From contig JALGPY010000003.1 of the NCBI GenBank assembly GCA_023055425.1, forward strand, positions 52,313,891 through 52,377,890: 64,000 bases of DNA, in the 5' to 3' direction. Below are positions 1-10,690 of the stretch, one piece after another; the stretch's first letter is position 1; the number at the start of each line of letters is the position of its first letter. The notes under the pieces are model-generated. The model was not told where the DNA came from, searched no databases, and saw only the letters and a program-made list of their open reading frames with translations. This DNA is from Linanthus parryae (lineage: Eukaryota > Streptophyta > Magnoliopsida > Ericales > Polemoniaceae). The position numbers and the translations under genes are program-made.

Positions 1-60
1 GTTTATTTATAAATGGAATGGCTCATCGTTTATTAAATGGAACGTACCCTTTCTCTACAG

Positions 61-1215
61 TAACCAAATTGTTAATATAAATGGAGTGGCTAGTATAGCA
101 TGGGATTATTCATGGCAGCTGGAGGCTCCTACCTTCTTAGGAGATACGGTAAATGAATAAATAATCTTTACTTTATGTTCTATTTTCAAAATGAATGTTA
201 TGTTGTAAAATTAGAACGTTAACAGAACTGTTTGATTGTTTTAAAATTTTATCCAAAATTGTATCCATTCAATCTGCAGATGATCGACTGCATGTCCCAC
301 ATCCTCCACCTCCGAGAGAAATTTAGGACTGATGAGGAAAAGAAGATATGGTTCTTTCCATGCATGTATGCTGTAAGTAATTAAAACACTGGAATCATTG
401 CACTTAATTTCGTCGTTGATTGATCAATACTACATTTCTTTAATGCGGTCATTTTCATGCACAGCCATTGGGTCAGAAGAATGCAAATGGTGGGATAAAT
501 CCGATATACATGGGGGACATGAACTCAATGTCTATGGTAAGCGTTACGTCCTAGTCCTCCAAGTGTCAATAAGAAGGGCATTTTTGACTTGGTTTGTTCT
601 TTGGCTTATGTACAGGTTTCTATTCCCCTCAACATCCACGACACGCATTACTTTCTCATGGTATTGCACTTTATTGAGCAAAAAGTGTACATCCTTGATC
701 CGATGTCGAGGTACATTTACCTACCCGATGCCATTCGTGAGAAGCTTGTACAAATGCACACAAATTTCAGCATATCCCTGCCAGAATATAGAGATGTTCA
801 TGACATCAGAAAGTGGGAGATTGTTTGGACAAAGCCTGACATTCCAAGGCAACGTAACAAGTAATGTCTTCATACTAATACTTCAATCTATGTTGTTTAC
901 ATTTTTATCCAATTGTTCTGTAATGCTACTTACTTTCCTTTTTCCAGCCATGACTGTGGAGCGTACGTGTCCTTCTACATGGCAAATCTGAGGGAGCTGA
1001 TCCCAGACCCTGTTCGGAGGATAAAGATCAATGAAAAATACATAAGAATCTGGCTCGCCAATGAAATTGGCCGTTCCGAGTTCAACGACCTCCGACGGGA
1101 CCTTCTTGATGCTGTGGACAGATTCAAGTATGAGGAAAACAATGAGGACTTATTTGCCAGAAAGTACAAGGACATACCTACGGTCTATTCAGCCTTTAAG
1201 AATCGTTACTTTTGA
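61..1215 (+). CDS. Ulp1-like cysteine protease (peptidase C48), C-terminal five exons
   Basis: Five open exons with GT..AG borders join in frame: 61-148, 280-372, 465-536, 616-860 and 948-1215, ending at TGA; earlier exons lie outside the window. The papain-like fold of SUMO/NEDD8-type proteases is recognised from its catalytic triad: His in DTHYFLMVLHF, Asp in VYILDPM, and Cys in NHDCGAYVSFYM, whose Asn codon is created exactly across the last intron. Family knowledge: Ulp1/SENP enzymes cleave SUMO-like modifiers, mostly in the nucleus; plant genomes also hold many Ulp1 domains carried by Mutator-like and other transposons. No stop or frameshift is seen in the five exons, so this copy is not visibly decayed. 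It could be a host gene or a transposon-borne C48 protease; the missing N-terminus prevents a choice. The downstream GRF-finger ORF is a plausible neighbour in either case. Confidence 0.8.
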
Positions 1216-1290
1216 GTAGTCCATGACAAATATGTGATTTGGTGTTGTTTTGAAAACAATTTAACTTATGTCTGTTTGTTTGAGAATGTT

Positions 1291-1720
1291 GACAATGAGG
1301 GTGGTGAATCTTTCTGGGGATGTAACAGTTGTGTGATTGAGGTTCCAAAAACTCTATTTTTGTCCATGTCAACTACATTGTATGCTACCTGTTTCTAAAT
1401 CTCGTCTGTATGTTTTGGATTGTTATCTGCATTTTTTGTTTGTGTTTGTTTGTTTGACATAAATAAAGCCTGTGTGTTTTGGATTTTTACCTGTTTATGT
1501 ATGTTTGTTTGACAATGAGGGTGGTGACTCTTTCTGTGGCTGTAATAGTTGTGTGGTTGTGGTTTCAAAACCATGAACTTAACTATTTTTGTTCATGTGA
1601 ACTACATTACAGTCTACCTGTTCATAAATATTATCTGTGTGTTTTGGATTTCTATCTACATTTTGGTCAAATCTGTTTCCCAGTCGTGACCACATTCACT
1701 GATTCCTTTACTTTGTTAAT
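1291..1720 (+). repeat. Diverged tandem repeat downstream of the Ulp1 gene
   Basis: Two copies of a unit with a period of about 220 bases start with GACAATGAGGGTGGTGA at 1291 and 1511. About 140 bases of each unit are clearly alike, running through the stretch ending in GTTTTGGATT. The repeat sits in the 3' flank/UTR of the protease gene. No coding function is seen. Confidence 0.6.
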
Positions 1721-1910
1721 CAGCATATACTTTGGTAACAGTGTAGTCAAACCTGTATTTATGAACCCTTTACTCCACATTTATGTCCAACAACAAACCA
1801 CCCTTCCCTTCTCCTACTTATGCACCCAACCACTCTTGCACAAGCACACCTGCCATTTGCTCTCCACCATCTTCTCCTCCTCCAAATATCCCCAAATTCT
1901 CATCACCACC

Positions 1911-2282
1911 ATGTCACATACCTCATTCAGCTCCTCCTCTAACCAATACCGTCGTAACCCCGAGTATGGACCAAGGTATTGTAACTGTGGAAGGATACGA
2001 GTGATGAGAAGAGCTGGTCCTAACACAAAGAACTAAGGTCGAGATTTCTACCGGTGCCCACTGCCTCAGGGGTCTCAATGTAGTTACTTTGTATGGGCGG
2101 ACGAAGAACCGCCATGCTTTTGCGAGGAGACAATGCAACGATGGTCCAGAATTATTGAAACAACAAGACGAATGAGGTCTGAAAATCAAGAAATGCTAAG
2201 GAGACAAAGGATATCGCACACATGCATCATCGTTCTTGCATTTGCGTTACTTTTCGCAATAATTGTTATTTTTTTTAAGTGA
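1911..2282 (+). pseudogene. GRF-type zinc finger protein with C-terminal membrane anchor, one in-frame stop
   Basis: Reading from ATG at 1911 gives a Ser-rich start, then a GRF-type zinc finger: CNCG near residue 23, GRDFYRCP, a third Cys in QCSYFVWADEEPP. A basic, Gln/Arg-rich segment and a strongly hydrophobic tail (CIIVLAFALLFAIIVIFF) follow, ending at TGA 2280-2282. A TAA at 2034-2036 interrupts the frame inside the finger, directly before GRDFY; the frame is open on both sides (41 and 81 codons), so one substitution is the simplest cause. Known family: small plant GRF-finger proteins with a C-terminal membrane helix are common and often repeated. It lies about 700 bases after the Ulp1-like gene on the same strand. 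Function is unknown. It could be a pseudogene, a recent null allele or a sequencing error. Confidence 0.7.
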
Positions 2283-4835
2283 AACGACAGTTGGATGGTG
2301 TGCTTCTGTCCACTTTTATGTTTCACAAGTCATGTATCTTCCCTTTAAACCTCCAGTGCTTGCAAATCTGCTGTAATAGCTTAGTTGTAGTGCGTTGTTT
2401 GCGTTTCTATCTGGTTTGTTTAAGTTTTATCCGATTCTAATCATTTCTGTCCATTTTTAATTATTTCTATCTGTAGTTTTATCTCCATCTTTACAGTTAT
2501 ATCCATTTCTTTACATTTCTATCCAAAATCCTGATGGCGGCGCCCTGGGGTCCATTTTTTTGTCTTTTTGCGGGTAAAACCGTAATTACCGGCAAGAACC
2601 GGCTGAGCCGGTTTCTTCCGCGTGGGGCCAGGACGTACCATAGCCTCCGCGCATTTGATTTGGTTAATTTAATACGTCCTTCAAGAGAGAAAATTCAGTA
2701 TCTTTTGGCACGAGAAAATTTATAATGACTTTCAGGTGCTTCAACTTTAGAAGATATGTTATTGTTACGTACATATTGACTCTTTTAACTGGAATAAGCA
2801 TACTATCACTTAAGAAAAAAACATATTGCATAAAAATGAAAATAAGCAGACATGTTTTTTCAATAAACATTAATGCGAGACTCTGACATTACTTGAACTT
2901 GCTTTGTTTCCATTGTAAGTTCCATTTTACTCGCACAATATTACAGCCTTATTTTGTTGAAACAACCTAGCTATTTAGCCTCTCAATATTCTTTGAGTTT
3001 CTATTTATTATTTTCCTTCTATATAGTTACGATTATTCTTCTGTATTTTCCATACAGCAAGCAGAATATCTTGATTGAAAGTACATATACCCAATAATAG
3101 TTATAATGACTATACGAATTACCACAACTACCCTCACCTACCATAACCGCGCCAACCGAAAATATTACGATACTAATAAAAGAATTGTGCAACGAAGAAT
3201 TCTACTTTAACTACCAAAGAGCTAAGTACTTCTAATAGTGCTGCAAGTTTGTACCTACAAAACAGAAAACAGTGCAGAACAGGGCTAGAAAGTTCGGTTC
3301 GGTTTTGGTCAACCCAAAACGAACCGTAAAATATGGTGCTGTTCTGGATATTTCCAAGCCAAATCCAACTGTTTACACCCAGAGGAAGAAATTTTTGCTA
3401 CTGAGATATTTACTTAGGCTTAATGAAAACACGCGGGCCTTTTTAAAAAATATAGTGCATGTTTGGCAACTCTGTTTTTATTTGTCTAAAAATAGTGTTT
3501 TTACTATAAAGATTTTTGGCAGTGTTGTCAGCCGTTTCTGGAAACGCCGATTTTGGTGTTTTTTTTTTTTTTTTTTGCTGCTGTTTTTTCTGCTTTTAAA
3601 CAGGAACTAAACAGGCTCATAGTAAGACTCGGCAGTTTGCTTATAGAGGATCCAAGAGCATGACACTCAGGAGATAGCTCATTCAAAATAAATAATAAAA
3701 TCTTCACCACATCTTAATAAAGCTACAGCTAATTAATCACATATTCACTCTATTTTCATAACTTATGCATCAACAGAATATATTTTTCGATAACTTGGAG
3801 AATGGTTTTAGACTTCAGATGTAAGATGTAGAAGCATACCTTCATTCAAAGATCATCAACACACTCTTCATGGTGCATCACTGTTGTAACAGTCAATACG
3901 GCTTGATGTTGAATCAACTCTACTTTTGGCCAACTGACTTCTCTTGTCGTCATAGAAAAATATCTGCAAATCTACACCAGAGGGAAGAGATTGAGTTTTG
4001 AACTACAGACTTGACACATTAGATCTAGTGGACCTTGTTAATCAACCAAATAAGCACACTGACAAACCCTAGATCCATATAGAAATAGGAGAAGAAACTA
4101 CGTTATTAGATGAAGGATATCTAGAGCTTCCACGACAAAAAATTATTGTATAAAGCTCAGTTCCGATAATCTTGTTCATAAGTACGAGAAATTACAAAAG
4201 ATTTGGGGATCAATTCAAGGAAAGCAAGAAAAAAATAAGACAAAATATCAAAATGCTCTGATACAAGAAGAAAAAAAACTTAAGAGAAGTGTGTGAAGAA
4301 ATAACGATCTCAAAATGGACTGTACAACGAAAACACAGTTTCAGAAGTGCCAATATGCAGTTAGAAAAACGACATAACTAGACACTCAAATAGTCCCTGA
4401 GCTTCGTATCTATGATAAAATCCTCTGCTCTTAGAGAAAATTATTGTAATTTTGACTGAGAACAGTATGCTAAGCCTATGTTTGCTTGAGGTATCAAAGA
4501 GGTGGGGGGTTTTGTAGGGATTTTGAATACGCAGAATTTAAAACCCACCTCCATAGAAAAATTCAACTACTAGGGGAAGGAAGATATTCAAAATTCAACA
4601 ATCATCTTCTAGAACTAATATTATAAAACATGGAAAGCTTTATCATTCCTACGAGTAAATTTGGATCTTCAATCCTACCTCCAAATCCTCCGGACTCCCA
4701 ATCTAAATAGTTATAGTCCTGACTATAAATATGGCCCACAGGAGCAGCTTGATAAGCTAAGGGATCTAGATTAATTTAAGATAGTAAGAAAAAATTTAAA
4801 TCCTTCGAATGAAAATAGTTCATCCTCAAAACGGT
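2283..4835. other. Non-coding flank; start of duplicated block A
   Basis: No convincing gene. A GC-richer patch at 2533-2660 with repeated CCGG-type words is open for 63 codons but has no recognisable product. A T run of 17 lies at about 3559-3575. From about 3830 the sequence is homologous to 31020 onward (see block A). Confidence 0.6.
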
Positions 4836-5175
4836 TGATACGGGTCAACCGTATCGTAGAAGTCATTATTATTATTATGATTATTAGTATTGTTTATTGA
4901 ATTATTTATTTAGATTTAATTAGTTATTTACTTTAATTATTTATTTAAATAATGATCGGGCCTTGTCAAGCCCGTTAGAGTCTAGGGTTAGGTTTAGCAT
5001 TTCTATTTAAACACTTGTACTCTTTGTTTATTTTTCATCGAATGAATTGATTATTGAGAAATCTTTATTCGGTCAACCAGTAGATTGTTAGAATAGCGCC
5101 GTAGGCTATAAGCTACGTGGTCAGTTTTCGACGATTTTTACAAACTCGTTAACCCCGATACCCTTTCGGGTATCA
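4836..5175 (+). repeat. 5' LTR of the proline-rich-ORF element
   Basis: 340 bases, TG..CA ends, with an ATT-rich microsatellite near the start and a terminal GATACCCTTTCGGGTATC hairpin at the 3' edge. It should hold promoter and polyadenylation signals; exact sites are not assigned. Confidence 0.92.
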
Positions 5176-5222
5176 AATTGGTGCTTTCATTGAGCTTCAC
5201 CGTCATCAACCGGTGAAACACG

Positions 5223-6920
5223 ATGTCAGACAACCTCACCCTCATCCTCGCCGCCATCACAGATCTGAAAACTTCGGTCCAAGATCTGCACATATCGGTC
5301 CAGAATATTGAAACACGGTTGGGTGCCCTCGAATCCGCGTTCACTGCTTCCCAGGTTCAGCCACCATCAGTTCGCGTTTCGGACACCGCTACTGCAATGC
5401 CACAGCAGCCCTCTGACCTAGTCGCCGTCGATGTTCGCCTAACAGTCTTGGAGGAAGGCTACGCTAAACTCCAGGGCTCCGTCATCTCACTTGAGGCTCG
5501 GCCTCATGTCACAACGCCACCACCATTCGGTTCAACGCAACCTGCGAAGAACAAGGGGGACGAGGACACAGTTACAGCGGCTAAGGTCACTGTAAACTCA
5601 CTGGCAATCTCGGAGCCCTCTGAAGTTTTTATGGCATTACCTGTAGTGAAATCAACCATTGTGAATCACAATTCCGAAACTCAGAACGAAGAAGAAGTCG
5701 TGGAGCAGTGTCCGCCGAAGCCCAAGCCGCCGGACCCATCGCTATTACAACCGGCCATCGAGTCTTGCGGTGAAGTCTTCTGCTCGCTGCAATTGCAGCC
5801 GCCGTTCAACCAAACACCACCCGAACCACCAGAGAAGCCGCCCGATTCAGACCCCGTCGGTCAGCAGAGCTTGGTGGCCGCCAAGACACACCCAGCAGAC
5901 ATCGTGGCGTTTGATCCGCCACCAGTCTCGCCGTCTCCGATCAACCACCAAGTGGCCTCTGTCCCAATTCCGAAGCCCCCAGATCCGACCCACACCCAAC
6001 AAGACCTCACCAAAGACCACACAGAGTCGCTGTCACATCCGAATCCAATTCCGCCGCAGAAGTTGCAGAGAACAAGCCCGATCGCTCTCCCTCCCGAACC
6101 CCCAGACGCGACGGGCGACCTTCGTCCAGTTTCCACTCAAACCCCAGCGCCACCTCCACCGTTCCGACCTCCAGATCCGCCGCCACCACCAGCTGCAGAG
6201 GAGTTCGCCGGAATCGATGGCCTCCACGGATGTCCGACGGGTCAGCCACCACCGCCCCCAATCCCGTCCTCAACCCAGAACGCGTATACGACGACGGCCA
6301 AGCCACCAGACGTAGATGGCGACCTCGTTCCGACCCAATTCCCGCCGTGTACGCCACTTCCGGCGCCGCCTACTCACCAGGACAAATCTCCAGCTTCCTT
6401 CGGCAACCGTGGCCAACCTGCGGGTTCAACACCAAGTGGAGCTAGGGCTCCAAATGAATTTGGGCTCAGGAATAAGTTTGGGCTGCATCTCACTGGGCTT
6501 GATTATAGTAGTGGGCCTAATTATCAGCATGGGTATACATTTGAGTCCACTTCAGCCTATGCATATGAATATGATTCAGATTATTTTGGGTCAGGTTCTT
6601 CAGGTGGGTATTATTCAGGAGTTGAGCCCAATTACAATTACAGTTCTAATTTTGAGCCCAAGTCCAAATATTACTCAAATTCAGATTATTATGGGCCACC
6701 AATTCGCAAGACACGCTACAACAGCTACGACGACGACCAGTTACAGTACAAAGAAACTCGCTTTCGGCCTCCTGACCCGCCAATTTCCAGGATACGCGAC
6801 AATTCTCGCCATCGATCACACGCTGCGATCCGCCTTGAGGACAAGGCGATTTTCAACCGCGGGGGAGTTGATACGGGTCAACCGTATCGTAGAAGTCATT
6901 ATTATTATTATGATTATTAG
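5223..6920 (+). CDS. 565-aa proline-rich ORF of the LTR element (gag-leader-like, no catalytic domains)
   Basis: Single uninterrupted ORF from ATG 5223, 47 bases after the LTR, to TAG 6918-6920, which lies inside the right LTR, so the frame crosses the purine tract. Residues 1-45 form a likely amphipathic/coiled-coil start (LILAAITDLKTSVQDLH). Residues about 150-390 are very Pro-rich with many PPD repeats (KPPDP, EPPDA, RPPDP). Residues about 410-500 are rich in Tyr, Gly, Ser and Asn. The tail is basic and ends with LEDKAIFNRGGVDTG. No CCHC knuckle or pol motif is visible. Known: some plant Ty3/gypsy gag proteins begin with a similar coiled, PPDP-rich leader and their pol proteins end with LEDK-like words, so the ORF may be a gag N-terminus joined to a pol C-terminus after internal deletion. 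That reading is inference. Confidence 0.75.
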   Translation: MSDNLTLILAAITDLKTSVQDLHISVQNIETRLGALESAFTASQVQPPSVRVSDTATAMPQQPSDLVAVDVRLTVLEEGYAKLQGSVISLEARPHVTTPPPFGSTQPAKNKGDEDTVTAAKVTVNSLAISEPSEVFMALPVVKSTIVNHNSETQNEEEVVEQCPPKPKPPDPSLLQPAIESCGEVFCSLQLQPPFNQTPPEPPEKPPDSDPVGQQSLVAAKTHPADIVAFDPPPVSPSPINHQVASVPIPKPPDPTHTQQDLTKDHTESLSHPNPIPPQKLQRTSPIALPPEPPDATGDLRPVSTQTPAPPPPFRPPDPPPPPAAEEFAGIDGLHGCPTGQPPPPPIPSSTQNAYTTTAKPPDVDGDLVPTQFPPCTPLPAPPTHQDKSPASFGNRGQPAGSTPSGARAPNEFGLRNKFGLHLTGLDYSSGPNYQHGYTFESTSAYAYEYDSDYFGSGSSGGYYSGVEPNYNYSSNFEPKSKYYSNSDYYGPPIRKTRYNSYDDDQLQYKETRFRPPDPPISRIRDNSRHRSHAAIRLEDKAIFNRGGVDTGQPYRRSHYYYYDY

Positions 6921-7208
6921 TATTGTTTATTGAATTATTTATTTAGATTTAATTAGTTATTTACTTTAATTATTTATTTAAATAATGATCGGGCCTTGTC
7001 AAGCCCGTTAGAGTCTAGGGTTAGGTTTAGCATTTCTATTTAAACACTTGTACTCTTTGTTTATTTTTCATCGAATGAATTGATTATTGAGAAATCTTTA
7101 TTCGGTCAACCAGTAGATTGTTAGAATAGCGCCGTAGGCTATAAGCTACGTGGTCAGTTTTCGACGATTTTTACAAAATCGTTAACCCCGATACCCTTTC
7201 GGGTATCA
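6869..7208 (+). repeat. 3' LTR of the proline-rich-ORF element
   Basis: 340 bases; one visible mismatch to the 5' LTR; followed by target duplication ACGGT. The element ORF terminates 52 bases inside it. Confidence 0.92.
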
Positions 7209-9357
7209 ACGGTACTTCTCATTAATGGTTAATTAATACTTGTAAAGCTTAAAAAAGAACAAACATAGGAACTGAGAGGCCATACTTTCGTAACCTATGC
7301 AGCAAAAGAAGAGAGCAAAAACTGTAATAAAAGTAAAGCTAAGCCCAACCGCTGATCTATAAAACATGGGAGCTTGAAATAATCCACCGAATGACTCAAA
7401 CATACAAATCCATCGCTAGCTGAGTCCGTCGATCGGCTTAAAAAAGATTCTCTCTGGGCAAATTCGCTTATGGCTTACTTCTGTGATTCTTTCCATGTTA
7501 TTGAGTTACTTGGTCGGGTTAACCGTCAACTTCCCTACTCGATGATGGATTAAGCCAAAGAGGTCTAAGAAGGCTCCAGAAAGCCAGACGGTTAGCGAAC
7601 CCCCAAATAATCCATCAGAAAGGCAACCTACTAATAATCCACCAAACAACCAATGGAGCCGGGCTCATGCCTTTCCACCACTCTCTATCAACCCACAGCC
7701 TCGTGTTTTCAAGAACTCTATAATCGTAGCAGGAGCAACCCAATAAATGTGGGAAGTTGGTGGAACCAGACCCCAGAGAGAAACAGCTCGAAAAGGTAAC
7801 TGATTAGCCTTCATATTTTTTGGCTGAATTAAGAATTGATAGTTTTGAAATGTGAGTTTTGTAAGATGTATGTGTTTCCATTTGCTTCAATTGATTCCAA
7901 GTAATAGTTTTTATGAGCTAAAACAAATTAGAAACAATGGAAACTTGATTTCACAATCTCAGGTAATTCTTCGATAGGACATAAACCATAAATGCCTTTA
8001 CCAAGAGATATGTGTTTTGGATTTATCCCGATTAAGATCTTACTGTAATGGAAGTAAGGTGTATGATCAAATCATTTAATTACCAAAAGTAATTGATTAG
8101 GAGGGTGTAAAAAGCTGCTTCGTCCCCGGAACTTGAAGGGGGATGAAACATGAGCACTTGGACGTATTGTAATCTGCAATCTTTATTACATGGTGATGTT
8201 TTAGGTGAGAGATACAATTATACAAATGACTCTTACTCTATTCATTAGCTCAAACTGCAGAAAATACTGAAAGACAGATACTTCACTACCGAAAAATGTA
8301 AAGGAGCAAGGGCCTAGAAGTGATCGGCCTAATGTCTTTGCTCAGCTAATTTGATTAAAAAATTTACTTGTTCAGTCATCTTATTTTGTTTCAAACTTAG
8401 ATAGAAATTTGAATGAAGACTTTTGTTTCAGGAAATTTCAGACCCAGAGATTTGGTTAGGTCTGACAAAAGTATATTAACTTAACAATACCAATACATCA
8501 GAGCATAACACTTTATACAATATCCAGCGATCAAAATCTGTATAAATATGATCTCCTTAAAAAAATTTACGAATAAGCCAATTATTTTAGCATACTGACA
8601 TATGGTAAAGGGTCTTTCTTCAACATTCCATATGAACATAAAGGTGTTAGAAGACCTCGCTTCCCTTTCAAGAAAACCATCCCCAAATCAAAATGCGTGT
8701 AGGTTAAAAAGTGTATGTGAGAATGGTTTAAAATTTCAGAGAGAACACTGACCAAATCAAATGACCGTCCGCTCCACATGCTCAAATGCTAGAAACAGTT
8801 GATTAGAGAGAACCAACTGTTTCTGCTCAACATTGCTCGAGCAGTCTCCAAAAGCTGTGTTGACAGTGAGGTAGTGGTATGGTTAATATAATAGTACTTA
8901 AGAAGATGCCAATTGTCACATTAACCATACTCCAATGAATAAATCGAAAATTTTGAAAAATACTGAACAACGTTTAAAATTCTGGGTGCACCCAAGTCCA
9001 AATGCATTAGTTTAAGCTCGACATGTAAGGGGTTATGAAGCTATAATAATCTCTATTTTAAACAGTTTGCGTTCACATGAGAAATTTTGACGTAGAACTG
9101 ATGTTTTAACAGCTCAACAAAACTAGTTTAGTTCATTCAGAGTATAGTAAATTTGAGAACCAACCATTCACATCCAAACTGGGAATGCCGGAAACTTATG
9201 ACCAGCAATATTGGTGTTGACATGGCAGTACGAAATTAATTTAGGGTTTCTTGTAAATGGGTTTGGGTCATAAACAGGTCAACACAGTTGTCATGACTTT
9301 GGACCGGTTAGATTTGTGTTGACCTGATAAACTATTTATTACACACATAGCCCATAT

Positions 9358-9658
9358 AAATGACTGGCTTGGTAAAATTTATCAATACAAAAAATGGTAA
9401 CCAAAAGCCATTCTTTAGATAGGTTTATTACATTCTACCTTAGCCATAACAGAACGACTCCTTGTCGACTAGAACTTTTGACACGGTTAGTGGAATAAAA
9501 GAACATAAAAATGACTAGCATGGTAAAATTTATCAATAGAAACACATAGTATCATCAACATAACATTCATCTAGTAACCAAAATCCATTCTTTACATATG
9601 TTATTACATTCTACCTTAGCCATAACAGAACGACTCCTCGTCGACTAGAACTTGTGAC
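9358..9658. repeat. Direct tandem repeat, period about 150
   Basis: Two copies begin AAATGACT (9358 and 9508) and share GTAAAATTTATCAATA and, further on, CATAACAGAACGACTCC and GTCGACTAGAACTT. The second copy ends exactly where the hAT-like element at 9659 begins. Confidence 0.7.
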
Positions 9659-10035
9659 CTAAGTTACCTGGAACGCGGATCGTCCCGGTTCGTGGAACGG
9701 GAACGGGAACGCGGAACGCCATACCCTATGGAATTCGGTACGCCAAGGGTAGGCTTCTTTGGATACTTTTATAGGATTTTTACCATTTTCTACGAATCAT
9801 GAAGTACAAAAAACTGCTCAATTTATACAATATTTCAAAATCAATACTCTAAAATTAAATGTAGCTTAACATTTCCAAAGTTAATTCTCCCTTCTACTTA
9901 GATACTTCAAGTGAAAGTAATGAACTAAATTGGGATCGCTAAATTAAGCGATCTGGATCGCTGGTGTTCCACGTTTCGTAACGCGCGATCCAATTCGTAA
10001 TTTGCGGGGGGTATGAGTGAATTGTGGTAACACTG
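9659..10035. mobile_element. hAT-type MITE, 377 bases, with 8-base target duplication
   Basis: Flanked on both sides by CTTGTGAC (9651-9658 and 10036-10043). Ends are imperfect inverted repeats: CTAAGTTACC on the left, and CAGTGTTACC when the right end is read in reverse. The interior is GC-richer at both ends with repeated GGAACG words and AT-rich in the middle; no ORF. A related fragment lies at 57715-57860. An 8-base duplication is typical of hAT elements. Confidence 0.75.
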
Positions 10036-10289
10036 CTTGTGACACCAACCTTATATATCATGGTGACCACACCTTATCTCAGTGAGAAGACATATCTTAC
10101 AACAACGCCTTTTAGGGCAAGCCATCTGTAATACCCCGAAGGTAGAGCCATTTAACTGGTAGTTTATTCGTAAACACTTCTCATTTCTCATTCGATTATA
10201 GACATTTCAGAAATCAGAAACCTAAAAATACATTAGCAAATACTTTCATTTCCATATGTATGAATAATTATATCCGTTTCAAGGAATAC

Positions 10290-10690
10290 ATTTTTATCCT
10301 CCACATCCGACTCTCTACACTAGCTTAACTATTCCATTTATGCGATTTTGGACCTTGCAATTAGTTTAAAACACAAGCTAACACGTTCCTCTGGAACATG
10401 CAATTAGTCATATCATGTTTGCTTAAGCTAATCAACACTTGAGCATACAATTAATACAAACCAATCTAAAACTACTTTATTATTTATTAAGCATTTTCAA
10501 AGGATAGTAAGACTTTTGGTGTCTCTCGAGCTTAACTATTACAGTTTTGCAATTTTGAACCCTTGAGCATGCAATTAATCCCAATCAATCTAAAGCTATT
10601 TTATCATTAATTTCTAGTGTCTCTCATCACGAGCTTAATTATTCTAGTTTTGAAACTATAAGATCGTGTATAACAATACTAGTTATTACA
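10290..10690. repeat. Diverged repeats with GAGCTTAA / GCAATTAAT words
   Basis: Degenerate units of roughly 110-130 bases recur, each with AGCTTAA(C/T)TATT, a TTTTG stretch, TTGAGCAT(A/G)CAATTAAT and CAATCTAAA. No coding content. Confidence 0.45.

Larger units (their letters stand above)
4836..7208 (+). mobile_element. Complete non-autonomous LTR retrotransposon with proline-rich ORF
   Basis: Two 340-base LTRs (4836-5175 and 6869-7208) start TGATAC and end GTATCA, and are flanked by the 5-base target duplication ACGGT (4831-4835 and 7209-7213). By eye they differ at one position (CAAACTCG against CAAAATCG), so insertion was recent. A primer-binding site starting TGGTGCTTTCATTGAG follows the left LTR at 5179; the matching tRNA was not identified. 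A purine tract GGGGGAG (6861-6867) precedes the right LTR. The 1.7-kb interior encodes one long ORF and no protease, reverse transcriptase, RNase H or integrase, so an autonomous partner must supply these. Two relatives occur at 36717-51655 and 51638-53378. The family fits the broad class of gag-like/LARD-type non-autonomous Ty3/gypsy derivatives. Confidence 0.92.
3830..9330. repeat. Duplicated block A (paralogue of 31020-35010)
   Basis: Segments match block B in the same order and orientation: 3830-4110 with 31020-31240, 4480-4740 with 31260-31590, 7370-7800 with 31900-32190, 8130-8540 with 32500-33570, 8720-8830 with 33920-34030, 8880-9090 with 34150-34360, and 9180-9310 with 34850-34990. 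Identity is moderate with many small indels, so the duplication is old. The LTR element at 4836-7208 is absent from block B and was inserted later. Splice-like signals and a conserved hydrophobic reading in block B (minus strand, about 32000-32190) hint that introns or exons of an old minus-strand gene are included. In block A the matching reading is broken by stops. I do not recognise the gene. Confidence 0.7.

Noticed and set aside
5770..6357. Other-frame ORFs over the proline-rich ORF
   Set aside because: They mirror the repetitive, GC-rich Pro codons of the real frame.
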